A program made the translations under genes and the position numbers. Of a stretch of 64,000 nt of DNA, positions 36,655-48,900 are shown one piece after another. Below the pieces are notes generated by a model. The model saw nothing but the letters and a program-made list of their open reading frames with translations. It was not told where the DNA came from and ran no database searches. This DNA is from Sinotaia quadrata (taxonomy: Eukaryota; Mollusca; Gastropoda; Architaenioglossa; Viviparidae), in contig CM054180.1 in the NCBI GenBank assembly GCA_028829895.1, forward strand, positions 115,989,973 through 116,053,972, read 5' to 3'. Positions within the stretch are counted from its first letter, which is position 1. Each line of letters starts with the position of its first letter.

Positions 36655-36927
36655 CTATTCAGAATAGTCCATAGTTTTAATGAACTCTACTGCAGAACTA
36701 AACTGCATCCACCAGTATTGCTCTTCTCCTTGGAGACGATTATTATAGAAACTTTCCACATACTGAATGTTGGATAAGAGACAGGGTGGGTTGGCCTTGA
36801 TGATGACAAAAATAAGTACTGGCATGAAGTCATCTGCAGCTGGTACTGACTTTTCGTTGGCTATGCTGAGTAAGTGCATAATGGTTTGAGAGCACCACAG
36901 GACACATTTAAGCTTGTCTTTAGGAGT
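36655..36927 (-). CDS. GAPVD1: GAPVD1 last exon: VPS9 catalytic core and stop
   Basis: Encodes TPKDKLKCVLWCSQTIMHLL, then ADDFMPVLIFVIIKANPPCL, NIQYVESFY, GEEQYWWMQF and AVEFIKTMDYSE before the stop. The Asp of ADDF and the Tyr of IQY are the conserved positions of the Rab5-activating surface. Acceptor TTTTTTCAG. Confidence 0.97.
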   Translation of the reverse strand, partial: TPKDKLKCVLWCSQTIMHLLSIANEKSVPAADDFMPVLIFVIIKANPPCLLSNIQYVESFYNNRLQGEEQYWWMQFSSAVEFIKTMDYSE

Positions 36928-39900
36928 CTGAAAAAAACATATAGCATGCATTTAAGCTTGTCTTTAAGAATCTAAACAAACAACACATAAGAACTGTCTC
37001 AGAAATCTAAAAAATACATGATGCATAAATGGTGTGACTTTAGGATCCTGAAACATGCATTTTGTACCCAATTTATCTTTACGTTAGGAATTTACAACAT
37101 ACATAAAACCTACATTTAAATTTATCTTTAGGAGTTTAATATATATGCTAAACTCATCTTAAAAACCATACATGTATTTCTGTTGTTGATTTTTTTAGTG
37201 TTGTAAATAATTTTGACCAAAATGGTAAACATTGTGCTGCATAACTGACTATGGAGCAAAAATAGGCAAGTGATATGGAGCATAATTAGGCCAGCAGCAT
37301 GGTGCATAGTTAGGCTGAAAGCAAAGAGTATAATGGGCTAGTGTTATGGCTGTAGAGTATAATTAGGCTAGTACTATGGAGCATAATTAGGCCAGGATTA
37401 AGAAGCAGAATTAAGCTAGTTCTATGGTTGTACATGAAGCTTTAGGTTAATGCTATGGAGCATACTTAAAAACTGTGGTTACAATTCAATTCTTAAGGTA
37501 TAAACAAAATATATCTTTATGAAACTGTGGTTACAATTCAATTCTTAATGGTATAAACAAAGTATATATGAAATTGAGGTTACAATTAAATTCTTAATGG
37601 TATAAATAAAATATATCGTTATGAAATTGTGGTTACAATTCAATTCTTAATGGTATAAACATAATATGTCTTTATGAAACTGTTGTTACAATTCAATTCT
37701 TAATGGTATAAACAAAATTTAAAGCAAGACATTTAAACTGGTCTTAAAAGATTATTTTTAGAAGTAATGCTTATATCTGTCTATAAAGAAAAAGTGTTGT
37801 TTAGATACAATACCACTTATCTATTTATAAGAAATCTTTAGAATACTTTTCAAGAATTATCAGTTCTGAGGTGAATTACACCAAAGCATTGCCAAGAGAT
37901 TGATCGACCAATGGCATTTGACTAAAATAGTGATTACCAAGTGGCCTTTAGGAAAAAACCCAAAACACCAAGATAATTCAAATTATTTATCCACAAAAAT
38001 TTATCTTTAAATATAATGATTAACTTTTTCAATATTCACAGTCACTAAATTATACTTCAAAGATGAATTATATTTTAGTGACAAAATATTCTGCAATACA
38101 AGGAGTCAAAAGATCCATTTGTATTTAAAACTGACCAGGATCAGCTGCAAAAAAAAGCGGTTTGAAAAAAAACAACAAAAACCACAGCAATTGGAATAAT
38201 TATTTTTTCTAAAAACTTTAGTCTGATTATTATTTGCAGAATTACTGACTCCAGCTTATGCATGTAATTGTAAGATAAACAGTACTTATGAAATGAAATT
38301 TACTTCAGTGCAGTGCAAAAAAAATGACAGATCTTTGCATCTATATCAATGACCCTGAGCAATGTTTGATAACACTATGTAACACAATTTTTGTTCCTGG
38401 CTTCTAAGTGTTATATTTCAATTGCTTATGTCTAAAGTACGTGAAAAAATTACTTCATTAAGCACAAACTTTGCTTACATGACAACAGCACGAAGAAAAC
38501 TCGTTTTTTTTTGTGAAAATAGAACGATTTTTTTCATTTTCGTTATTATGATCAGTTAAAAACAAAAATTGCACAAGGAATAGACAAACACAGTCGGAAA
38601 CCACTCAACAAGGTTCAGAAATGTGTAGATTTTCTAGATTTACGATTGTACTGTGAATCACTCTCTCGAAGTAGCCCCCAAATGTAGTCAATATTCATGT
38701 TTTCATTATACTGTCCTTGGTAACGACGTTCAAAGTTCAATATATCTTGATGAAAGCGCTCGCCTTGCTCCTCCGAGTAACCGCCCATGTTCTCCTTGAA
38801 TTTGTCGAGATGTGAATCAAGGATATGGACTTTCAGAGACATTCTGCATCCCATTTTGGCGTAATTCTTTATGAGAGTCTGTACCAACTCCACATAGTTT
38901 TCAGCTTTGTGATTACCTATGGAAGCCCTGAACAACTGCAATGAAACTGCTCCAAGCCGCTCTCTCCATCCTGTTCAACAGCTTTGTGAAATCCTCACAT
39001 TCTATGATCTTTTTGATCTGTGGTCCAACGAATATACCAGCCCTGACTTTAGCCTCGGACAGCTTTGGAAAAAGATCTTGGAGGTATTGAAATGCTGCTG
39101 ACTCCTTGTCAAGAGCAGTGACAAATTGCTTAATGAGGCCTAACTTGATGTCCAGCGGTGGCATAAGCACTTTATGAGGTTCTATCAGTGGCGCCCACTT
39201 CACATTGCTCTTCCCAACAGAAAACTCGGTCCGTTGTGGCCAGTCCTTTGTGCGATAATACGCCTTAGTGTCACGGCTGTCCCAGAGACAGAGGAAACAA
39301 GGAAATTTCGTGAAACCTCCTTGAAGACCCATGAGGAATGATACCATTTTGAAGTCACTGATGACCTCCCATCCGTAGTTGTCATACTTTAATGCACTCA
39401 GCAACATTTTGACACTGGTGTAGTCCTCTTTGAGATGCACAGAGTGGGCCGTCGGGAGAGACGGGTAGTTGTTTCCATTGTGAAGCAACACGGTTTTGAG
39501 GCTCCGGGATGAACTGTCTATGAATAGGCGCCATTCAATAGGATTACATGCGATACCTATAGCCTGGAATAGACCGGCAACATCGTTGCAGAAGCACAGC
39601 CCATCACGCTGACTGAAGAAGTTGGAGAATCTTTGATGCCGCTTCCTCTGATCCGTGACTTGTATGCTATCATCAACCAAGTAATTAAAACACATCTAAG
39701 CGAGAAGCAACTGTTCAGTTTACCTTCAAGTGTTTTCTTGCAATATTCGCATGTGAAATGCGGTGCCCAAGATTTGTCTTGGTCCCTGACTGGCATGCCG
39801 AAGTATGCCTTGTAGGCCTCGCACATTATACGACTTGCTTCCACGGAATACTTTTTCGCTCTTGTCTTTATGAATTGTTCGCACACGTAGCAGAATGAAT

Positions 39901-42900
39901 CAGCTGGATGCAAACAATCTCTTGATGCCATATCAAATAAATAACTTCTCTTCAACTACGAATCGTTATCCTTTCAGTCTGCAATAACACGAATTGGAAT
40001 CTTGGTTCGAGACACCTGTGCTTTTATACTTGTACAGCTACTTTTGGAACGTTCAAGAACGTTCTAGAAAGTTCTGAGAGTTTCTCGAAAGTTCTGGAAG
40101 TTTCTTGAACGTTCTAGAGTGTTCAGGAGAATTGTAGAAACATGTGGACAACTCTAGCAGTTCAGGGAGGAAGCTCAGCATTGAAAGCAAATTGAGAATT
40201 TTCTCGAACACACGCGATTTTCCAAATTTCATTGTCCCGGTCACAGAAGCAAAGTTTTTCTGGAATAACAGCGATTTCCTTTCTGTTCTAGACCTAACGG
40301 ATTAGGAAAACACACTTTCAACCCAGGAACAGAACAAAAGTGAAAATTTGTTACATAGTGTAATGTAAGGCAAGTGAAATAATTATGTTTCCTCAACATA
40401 CAGATAATTATCATGAAATATGTATAAAGTATACTGTAATTTGAAATAAGAAATTGGATTTTAAAAAATCTTTTGTGAAGTGGATGCTGGATGACCATGT
40501 GACACGTTTGTTCAAGCAAAGAAAAGAATAAATTTTCTTTCACAGTTTTAATCAGTTTTAAAATAGTGATAGATACTACACATGATGAGGCATGTAACAA
40601 AAAATAATTATGAAAGAATTATGTTTTTCTGATTCAGAGCTAATTATCAAAAAGTATTTTTGTATTTTTCAAAATATATTTTCTCAAGATCACAAAATTA
40701 TATCTTGGGTACTCGTTCCTCAGGTATATGGGCAAAATGAAAATTTGTGATATTGGTTCTTCATGTACACAGGCAAAATATGAAGGGTTGATTGAAGTCT
40801 GAAATAATTTTTCCATTTCTGATAATATTTTAATAATTTAAAGTTTTAATTTAATTTTTAAATCTTTAATGTGTACTTAAAATAAAAATTAAAACATTTA
40901 TCCTAGATATTTTTTTTAAACATATCCTTTAAATGTTGTGGTTTATATCAAGGATAATAAAAAAAATAATTAAAAACAAAATGCTTGTCATGCCCAATTT
41001 GTGATTAAGGTGTTAAACAATTTAAGATATACAAGTTTATAAAGTGAATAAATTTTTAAAAAAATTATTCTTCTGATTATTATTTACAAAATTATTGATT
41101 CCAGCTTATGCCTGTAAGACAAATAGTACTTCTGAAATGAAATATATACTTCATGTGTGCAAAAAATTACTGATTTTTGCATTAAATGGCTGGTAAGGTT
41201 GAAATCCATGCAAAATGTTAATCTCGTCTTTCAGCCCAACCAATATTATTTGTATTTTAAAAACCACAAAGATGTATTCACTTAAATTACTCCCTCTCCC
41301 TGCCCATCAACCCTCTCTCTCTCTCTCTCTCACTTGCTCACACAAATCTAAAATTTTATAAAAATGAACATGTCATAAATTATGGCAACTCACTTTGTAA
41401 GCATTGATCATGAAGATATCTCGTTGAGCAGCTGGCCAAGGACATTCAAAATGGTAAACTCGTGGAATGCGGAGATCTTTATGATTTGGTGAGATTATAG
41501 TACTGAGCTTTTTTATATGTTGCTGGATCAGCCTGTAAACAAGAGATCAAAATAAGCACTGCTGTCTAGCATGTCACTGAAAAATGTCTCAACTCTGTGA
41601 AACTTAACCTCATTTCAAACAACATTTGCCTATCAGATAAAATCAATATTTACTGGCATAGTAGATTTGTCCTCTTATATCATATCAAACAAAATATGCA
41701 AGAACAAAAATAAAAGAAAAAAGCAAAATGCTTTCCTCCAAAATTAAGAAGCACAAAAAATATTCCAAGCAAACAGCACATAACACTCCCCCCCCCCCCC
41801 CAATGTTGTGCATGCACAGTTAGACTATCCACCACACCAAACGCACTTTTCTCCTGATGTGTGGATATGAATTTTCGTCTCTCCTCAACATAAAGAGATA
41901 TAAAATCTGCATCAACGATGGTGTGAGCAAGCATTACATGATCTAAAATCACACAACTACTTACATTAGAGGTAAAAATATGGCACGAACGCCATGGCAT
42001 GACAATTACTGACCTTAGAAGTAAAATGATGGCATGGCTGCAGAATGTGATAAGCGCTCAATAAACATATACCATTCACGTCAGTTAACATTACTATTGT
42101 ACCATATATTACAGCAATTATAACGTCATAAGATATCTTTAATCAAATCACTTACATGTGAATGAACACCCTAGCCACAACACAAAGTTTTTAATATTTA
42201 TCACGACTGATAATAGATTTACAATATATATGCATAAAAAAATTTGTAAGCAAAATCTTCATACTTATAGTTCAAGATGCATATTAACAAAAAGATAACT
42301 CGATATCTATAATAACACACACACACACACACACACATGATGTTGCTGGTTAGTTATATTTAAAGTTCTTAATGCACCAAATGGTAATGGAGTTTCTAGC
42401 AGAATGCATAAGGTTAAAGATGGTAAAAATATTTGCAAGATCAACTGTTTTCTGTACTGTTTGTTGATTAAAAAAAAGTCCTGGAGAGAGGTGAGATAAG
42501 GCTTTTTGAATAAACACAATATAAAATAATCAGTCCTGAGATATAAGTGATTAAAACCAAGCTACAATGCAAACAGTTCTCACTGATCACGCATTATATC
42601 ACCGTCTCCATTAGGAAACATGGCATGAGTGTAGATGCGACTCATCAGTAAACGTTCAATAGCTTGTCGACCATCTTCTAACTGAGTTTCTGAAGCAGCT
42701 GCAAATAATAAAAATGTCACAAATTTAAGCAATTAATTTTTACAATTCCTATTTTTATTTGTACTACTTTGAAGACATAAGAATGTTTGTGAATGACTCA
42801 TGATATCTTTGGCAAAATTGTTAAAATTACGTGAAAGAGAACCTTGGTAAAGTCACTCATCAAGAATAAATACAGGGGAGTCACAAGAATAAGTATCTGT

Positions 42901-45900
42901 ATGTTCCAGGTGAGTCAATACAGTTAAGTATCTGTCTGTTCCAGGTGAGTCAATACAGTTAAGTATCTGTCTGTTCCAGGTGAGTCAATACAATAAATAT
43001 CTTGTCTGTACCAGGTGAGTCAATACAATAAGTATTCGTCTGTTCCAAGTGAGTCAATACAGTAAGTATTTGTCTATTTTAGTTGAGTCAGTACAGTAAG
43101 AATCAGTCTGTTCCAGGTGAGTAAATACAGTATCTGTTCCAGGTGAATATATATAGTATATGTCTGTTCCAGGTGAGTCAATATAGTATCTGTTTCAGGT
43201 GAGTCAATAAAGTTAGTGTCTGAAGGTGAGTCAATATAGTAAGTATATGTCCGTTCTGGTGAGTAAATAGAGAAAGTATCTGGTTGTGAGTCAATACAGT
43301 TAGCATCAGACTGTTCCTGGTGACTAAATATAGTAAATATCTGACTGTCCAGGTGACTCATTACAATAAATATATAACTGTCCAGGTGAGTAAATACATT
43401 ATTTAACTGTTTCAAGTGACTAAATACAGTAATGTGACAGGCTGGTGAATAAATATATAAAGTATCTAACTGTTCCAGGTGTTTATAATGCAGGTATATC
43501 ACTATAAAGTAAATTATTATTTTACTGTGTTGGCAACAGCCTTCTAAACAATTTTCTCTAAGTCTTGATCAAAATTAATGAAAAAAAATATTATCAGGTT
43601 AAGACTTTTCTTGGGTTTGATGTCTTTCCTTATATAAGAATTTCCGTTGCCATATGAGCCCAAATAAAAAAGAAAAAAACAAAACAAAAGAAAAAAAAAA
43701 GAAAGTATCATAATTAGAATTCAATGGTCACCTTTCCAAACTTCATCCTGTGACATTTCCTGATATATGTTCTGAAGGAATTTCTCTACAAGGTCTGTCT
43801 ATAGAAGAAAAATAATTTAACATCATTAGTGTGAACATATTTAACATCAAAGCATCCCTCCTCCCACCCCTCCCACCCCATTAAGTTACGTGTACATACT
43901 ACATAAAAGATTGAGTTTAATAACTATTTATATAAAGATAATTTGTTTTTTTAAAAAAAAGCTTGTGGGCTTCTAAGCTACAAAGCATTATGCACGCTTG
44001 TTTTAACCTTCTCTATACTCAGTTTTAATTTTATACCTTTATTCTTTCTTCTCTGTCTCCAAAAAATATACAATACAAAATGTCTTACATTGAACAGGCA
44101 AGCTAAAGAAAAGTAAATACAAAGCAAACTAACAAGAAGCAAAGCTTGTAAAAACAAAGGTTGAGAAGACCGCATAATGACCAGAGAACAGACAGTATGT
44201 GTACCTGGGAAATAATTCTGTGACTATAGCAACTTGAACATTATAAATAAATCTAGTCCTGTGAAACACTAAGGCGATGAAATATAAGAAATAAGTGACG
44301 TGTCTATTTTTAGCCTGTAGTGAGTGTCTGATCTCTATCCATTCACCAATCCATTTGTCTCTTACTTTACCCGCCCTCCTGCAGAAAAGAGAGACACAAG
44401 CACACCTTACAGAGAACTTGAAAGCTCCTTGTTCAACTAATATCATCATCTATGCTGTTGTACAGAGGCTAAATAACCTGGGAAGTGCCTCAACAAATTA
44501 TTATCATCAATGCTGTTGTACAGAGGCTAAATAACCTGGGAAGTGCCTCAACAAATTATTATCATCAATGCTGTTGTACAGAGGCTAAATAACCTGGGAA
44601 GTGCCTCAACAAATCATTATCATCAATGCTGTTGTACAGAGGCTAAATAACCTGGGAAGTGCCTCAACAAATCATTATCATCAATGCTGTTGTACAGAGG
44701 CTAAATAACCTGGGAAGTGCCTCAACAAATTATTATCATCAATGCTGTTGTACAGAGGCTAAATAACCTGGGAAGTGCCTCAACAAATTATTATCATCAA
44801 TGCTGCCAAACCAAGATCATCTATAAATCTAGGAAGTGCCTTTTCAAAATTAATACCATAATCAACAATGCTACATACCTTTTCATCTGAAGTGGCCAGA
44901 CTTTGGAATCTTGAGATGAAATGAATGACTTGTTTCTCATGACTTTCAATGAACATGCATACACACACATTAATGAGGACCTTGCTGATGATTTCTTTAT
45001 CCCTGATGAATAAATTTGTACGGAAAACAATTACATCTAGTAGACATTTATACAGGCCAAAGATCCTTATAGCTGGGGGAAAGCTAAGGGTGGTGTTTGT
45101 GAAAGGAGGAGAGTGAATGCTATTCATTATAACTCAAGTTTCATTTGGATATTAAGTCTGCCGGTAAACTTTACTTAATTAAGGTACATTTTATTTAGTA
45201 TGGCAGAGAACTTTAATTAATGATGATATATTTATATTTAGTCTGGTTATAAACATTACTTAATTAAGCTATTTTTATATTTCACAATCAAGAATATGAC
45301 TGTAAATAGTACTCATTTAAATATTATATAAAATTACAACAACAAAAAACCGAGAAGAAAATAAGAATATTTTTATGTACATGATTAGATAAATATTTTA
45401 CAACCAGAGAGTTTATCAATCTAGAACTGAAACAAATTGACCTATTTACCTTCTTGCCCGATTCAGCATTTTCTGTAGGTGTGAGAGAGCAGCCAATAAG
45501 CCTTGTCGACATCGTACTAGGTAGGAGATGTATGCGGCCCGATTTCTGTACTCTTCACGGAGTGATTTTAACAGCTTTTTGCATCTTGGAAGTAAGATAC
45601 AATTCTCAAGTTCAATCTCAGTGTAGGAATTATCAGGAATAATCCTAATTATTTAGGTCATCTACATATAAGCATTACTTTGGTAATTAGTAATTAATTA
45701 ATAATTAATAAACTCATGTAGATTAATCTTCATGAATGCACGTATGTTTTTTCAAAAAAAGGTAACTAAAACAAATTCTTTCCAAAGAGTGCATTATTAC
45801 GAAAATTGTTTTTAGTGATGGGGATAAGTGATAAAAAGAAATACTAATATAACTATCCAAAGAAATTTATGATCTACAAAGCCTATTCTCAAACATTAAA

Positions 45901-48900
45901 TCATGTGACTTGTGGATGCCAGACTCGAAACTGTTAGCAGCAGTCATTATTCCTAAGTTGCAACAACAAAATGACACAGGGGACAATATGAAAACTTCTC
46001 AATGTAAACAGCAAACCTTTTAGACCAAGTTCAATACTGTTTCTGTTTTTCATACTGTTTGCATCTGGTTTGTAATTCTAATTGTGAACTTCAAATTCAG
46101 CCCAGTTGGCAACAAAAAGTGTTATTCTCACCCATCTGAGTCGAAAAGTTTGATGCAGCGAATGACTTCATGTAGGCGAGTAATCAGCTCCCTGTTCTGT
46201 AGGTTGGTGGCTTCGGCTAGCTGAGCCTTTAAAAGATAGACCAGGTCATGCTCTCGAGGGGAACCACTTCCAGGGCGAGGGCTGTGTGCCTGTACCTAAA
46301 CATTAATGCAAATTAAATTACACTCACATTCACATCCATGTCATAAACATGCAGGCACTTGAACTATACAGAAAATCTAATGATACAGCAATGTGTGTCA
46401 AAAATAATCACAGACATTCAGATTACCACAAATCCAAAGCATACATCTGAATAATACTGTTAGAGAAGTGTACTGTGTAAAATCAGGCCATCTGGCCTAG
46501 AACCACAATAATCAATTAACAGAGGGTTACTTTATTCACACTAAACACTTTCAGTTTCACATGTCTGAAAGCTGATAAGAGTTCTTCATGCCCAATCACA
46601 TTTAAAGCACATACATTTATCTCACAAGATTTCAATGCTGATGAAAAACTGCTCTGCATACACACCCACTCACAGACATTCATACTACATCAATACTGGA
46701 AAGCAATCTTACTTCACACACAATCTCAATCTCATGATGCACATGCATGAATGCACACTCGTGGAACGCACACCAACCTGATAGAATCCAGGCTGTATCT
46801 CACACATGCTCAAAACAAGCCGCAGTTTTCGTTTAGCATCCTGGAAAGCAAAGCATGCCTCCAGATTGCTCGCATCCAAGAAAGGAGTGTTGTCTTCTAC
46901 TTGAGCGGGTGCTAGTTTATCCTCTTCGCTATGCTGAGACAATCCGGAATCCCGAGTTTGCTCCAAGCTTTCCAAGACTATTGGTCCAATAGCAGATTTT
47001 GATGCAGGCTTCTTGGGTGTCCGGTACTTAGCTAGAATGTCATCGGAGGTTTCTGGCAACAATACAACATTTGGATGTGAATCTTGATAAAAGGATGTCA
47101 TTAGGAATATTACTAGAAAAAATAAATATAAAACATATAACTTCTTTTACATTTTCTAAGTGCAATGGTCCCATAGGCAGTAAGTTTGAATAGTACAGTT
47201 TTACAAACATCTGATTTTCTTTTTACCTATTTATATTTATTATTGTACATTACTATGCATGTAATATTATAAATGCTTAGATTGTTTCAAAGTTTAGAGA
47301 TCAGTTGCTGTAAGTGGTGCAGTTGTCCTTTGATTTTTTAGAAATGGCCAACACTTAAAACTCTAAGAAATTATTTTTATTTTTTAAATATTCCATGGCA
47401 ATGGTGTTCATTTTTGCCTACTGCTAGTCTCTGGTGGTGTGATTTGACTGCGATGTGAATGTGCAATTATGCAACAAAAATGATCCTCGATAACTGGCAG
47501 TGTTCAAATTCAGGATAAAATCATGCGTACACTACCACTATCAAGAACAGCACAATCAGGAACTCACCAACTTTGCTGACATTTTCATGGCCTTCAGATC
47601 CTTCTGCACTTCCGCGAGAATTGCGTGCAGAATCCTGGTCCAGTCCATCACCTACAGTACAGGAATCATGCCGTGATCCATTTGCATAAACACACAGAGA
47701 TTATTTCTAGTTTATTTGTAAAGTGCCAGTACAGGAATCATGCCGTGATCCATTTGCATAAACACACAAAGATTATTTTTAGTCATTTGTAAAGTGACAG
47801 ATTTTCAGTCTAAGGAGGTGGAGCTGTAGTTAAAAGAAAACTGTACACATTGCTAACATATCTGGAGCATCTGTAGAGTTTAACTCAATTAATATTAATA
47901 TATATGCTGCTTTTTTGTTTTGTTTTCTTAACATATATTGTTTTTAGATTAACTCTACATGTCACACACGTTTTGTCAGTAATGTTATGTCACAACCACA
48001 ACTACCTGACCAATTACGATTTAAAAAAAATTAAACAAAGTGAAATCGCTGTGTTAGGTATCTGCACCACCACTTAGAGTGTGCAAGAAATAGTCACGAT
48101 CTAACTCAAAGGTCAGGCTCCTGACACTGTACCTGTTTGGGGAAATTTATAATGCATGGCCGAAACGAATTAACTCTCCGTTAGAAGGGAGGTAATTTCT
48201 TTGTTTCCATGCATTGTCAACGTGCTGAAAATTATGGTCATAAGAATAGAATCCTTTCCATCCTTACCAGCACCCTCAGTGAGCGATAAAAATCCCACGC
48301 ATACTCCAAACTTGGCAGACATCTTTTATTGTACCCAGTGTCTGAGAAAAGACTTGTCTCTCTTGGCTAAATAAATATTAATGCCAAGGTAAAAAATTAT
48401 CCTGAACGGATTAATTAAATCTGCCATATCAAAACTGTAGTACATGATAGGGTGTTATGACTATGGCTACATGCATTCCAGCATATCACTTCAAGGGACT
48501 GATCCCTGGGCCAGCGCATTTGCCAAGTGCATTGTGGCCACTGTGTATGCTGCTATTCAGCATTGTGCTGTCACTAAACCATTGACTATTTCATATACAG
48601 TTCTTAGAATTCATGCCAGCTCATCTATATGATGAACATTCTAGCATTTTAATTAAATACCAATCATTATTATTCTTTTAACGAACATTATTATTAATAA
48701 ATAGTTGTCAGTAGAAAACCACAGAGAAGCATATTTTATCCACATTTCCATTTTGAAATAACCAGGATTGTTTGGGTTGATGGGGGCCAGAGCTGTTAGA
48801 CAATTGTGTATATATAACCAATTAAATTATTCATTGTTACTTTGCAGTCCAATCCTGAAATATGGACTCTTGTCTGTAATTTTAATTAATGCAGGGAAGG

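Larger units (their letters stand above)
38373..40360 (-). mobile_element. DNA transposon with heat-shock-type promoter, decayed copy
   Basis: A 1,988-bp element in the last GAPVD1 intron, same orientation as the gene. Both ends begin CACTATGTAACA (left 38373; right, inverted, ending 40360). Further imperfect inverted similarity continues inward (TTGTTCCTGG blocks, and AAACTTTGCTT near 38467 and 40250). A TAA lies directly outside each end (38370-38372 and 40361-40363), consistent with a 3-bp target duplication. Inside are a heat-shock element array, a TATA box and a broken transposase-like ORF. I do not recognise a named superfamily. Three-base TAA duplications occur in PIF/Harbinger, but the protein does not look like that family. 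Confidence 0.72.

Noticed and set aside
39696..39723. A 28-bp GT-AG intron in the transposase ORF
   Set aside because: Too short for animal splicing, and its removal leads to an immediate stop.
40241..40600. 119-codon minus-strand frame upstream of the transposon ORF
   Set aside because: Crosses the right end of the element into intron sequence, has no recognisable motif, and is AT-rich by composition.
45003..45072. Earlier acceptor (TTCCCCCAG at 45073) for the GAPVD1 exon ending at 44879
   Set aside because: It would insert 23 residues absent from the family and break the phase with the preceding exon. TTCATCAG at 45003 restores RRDKEI with no gap.
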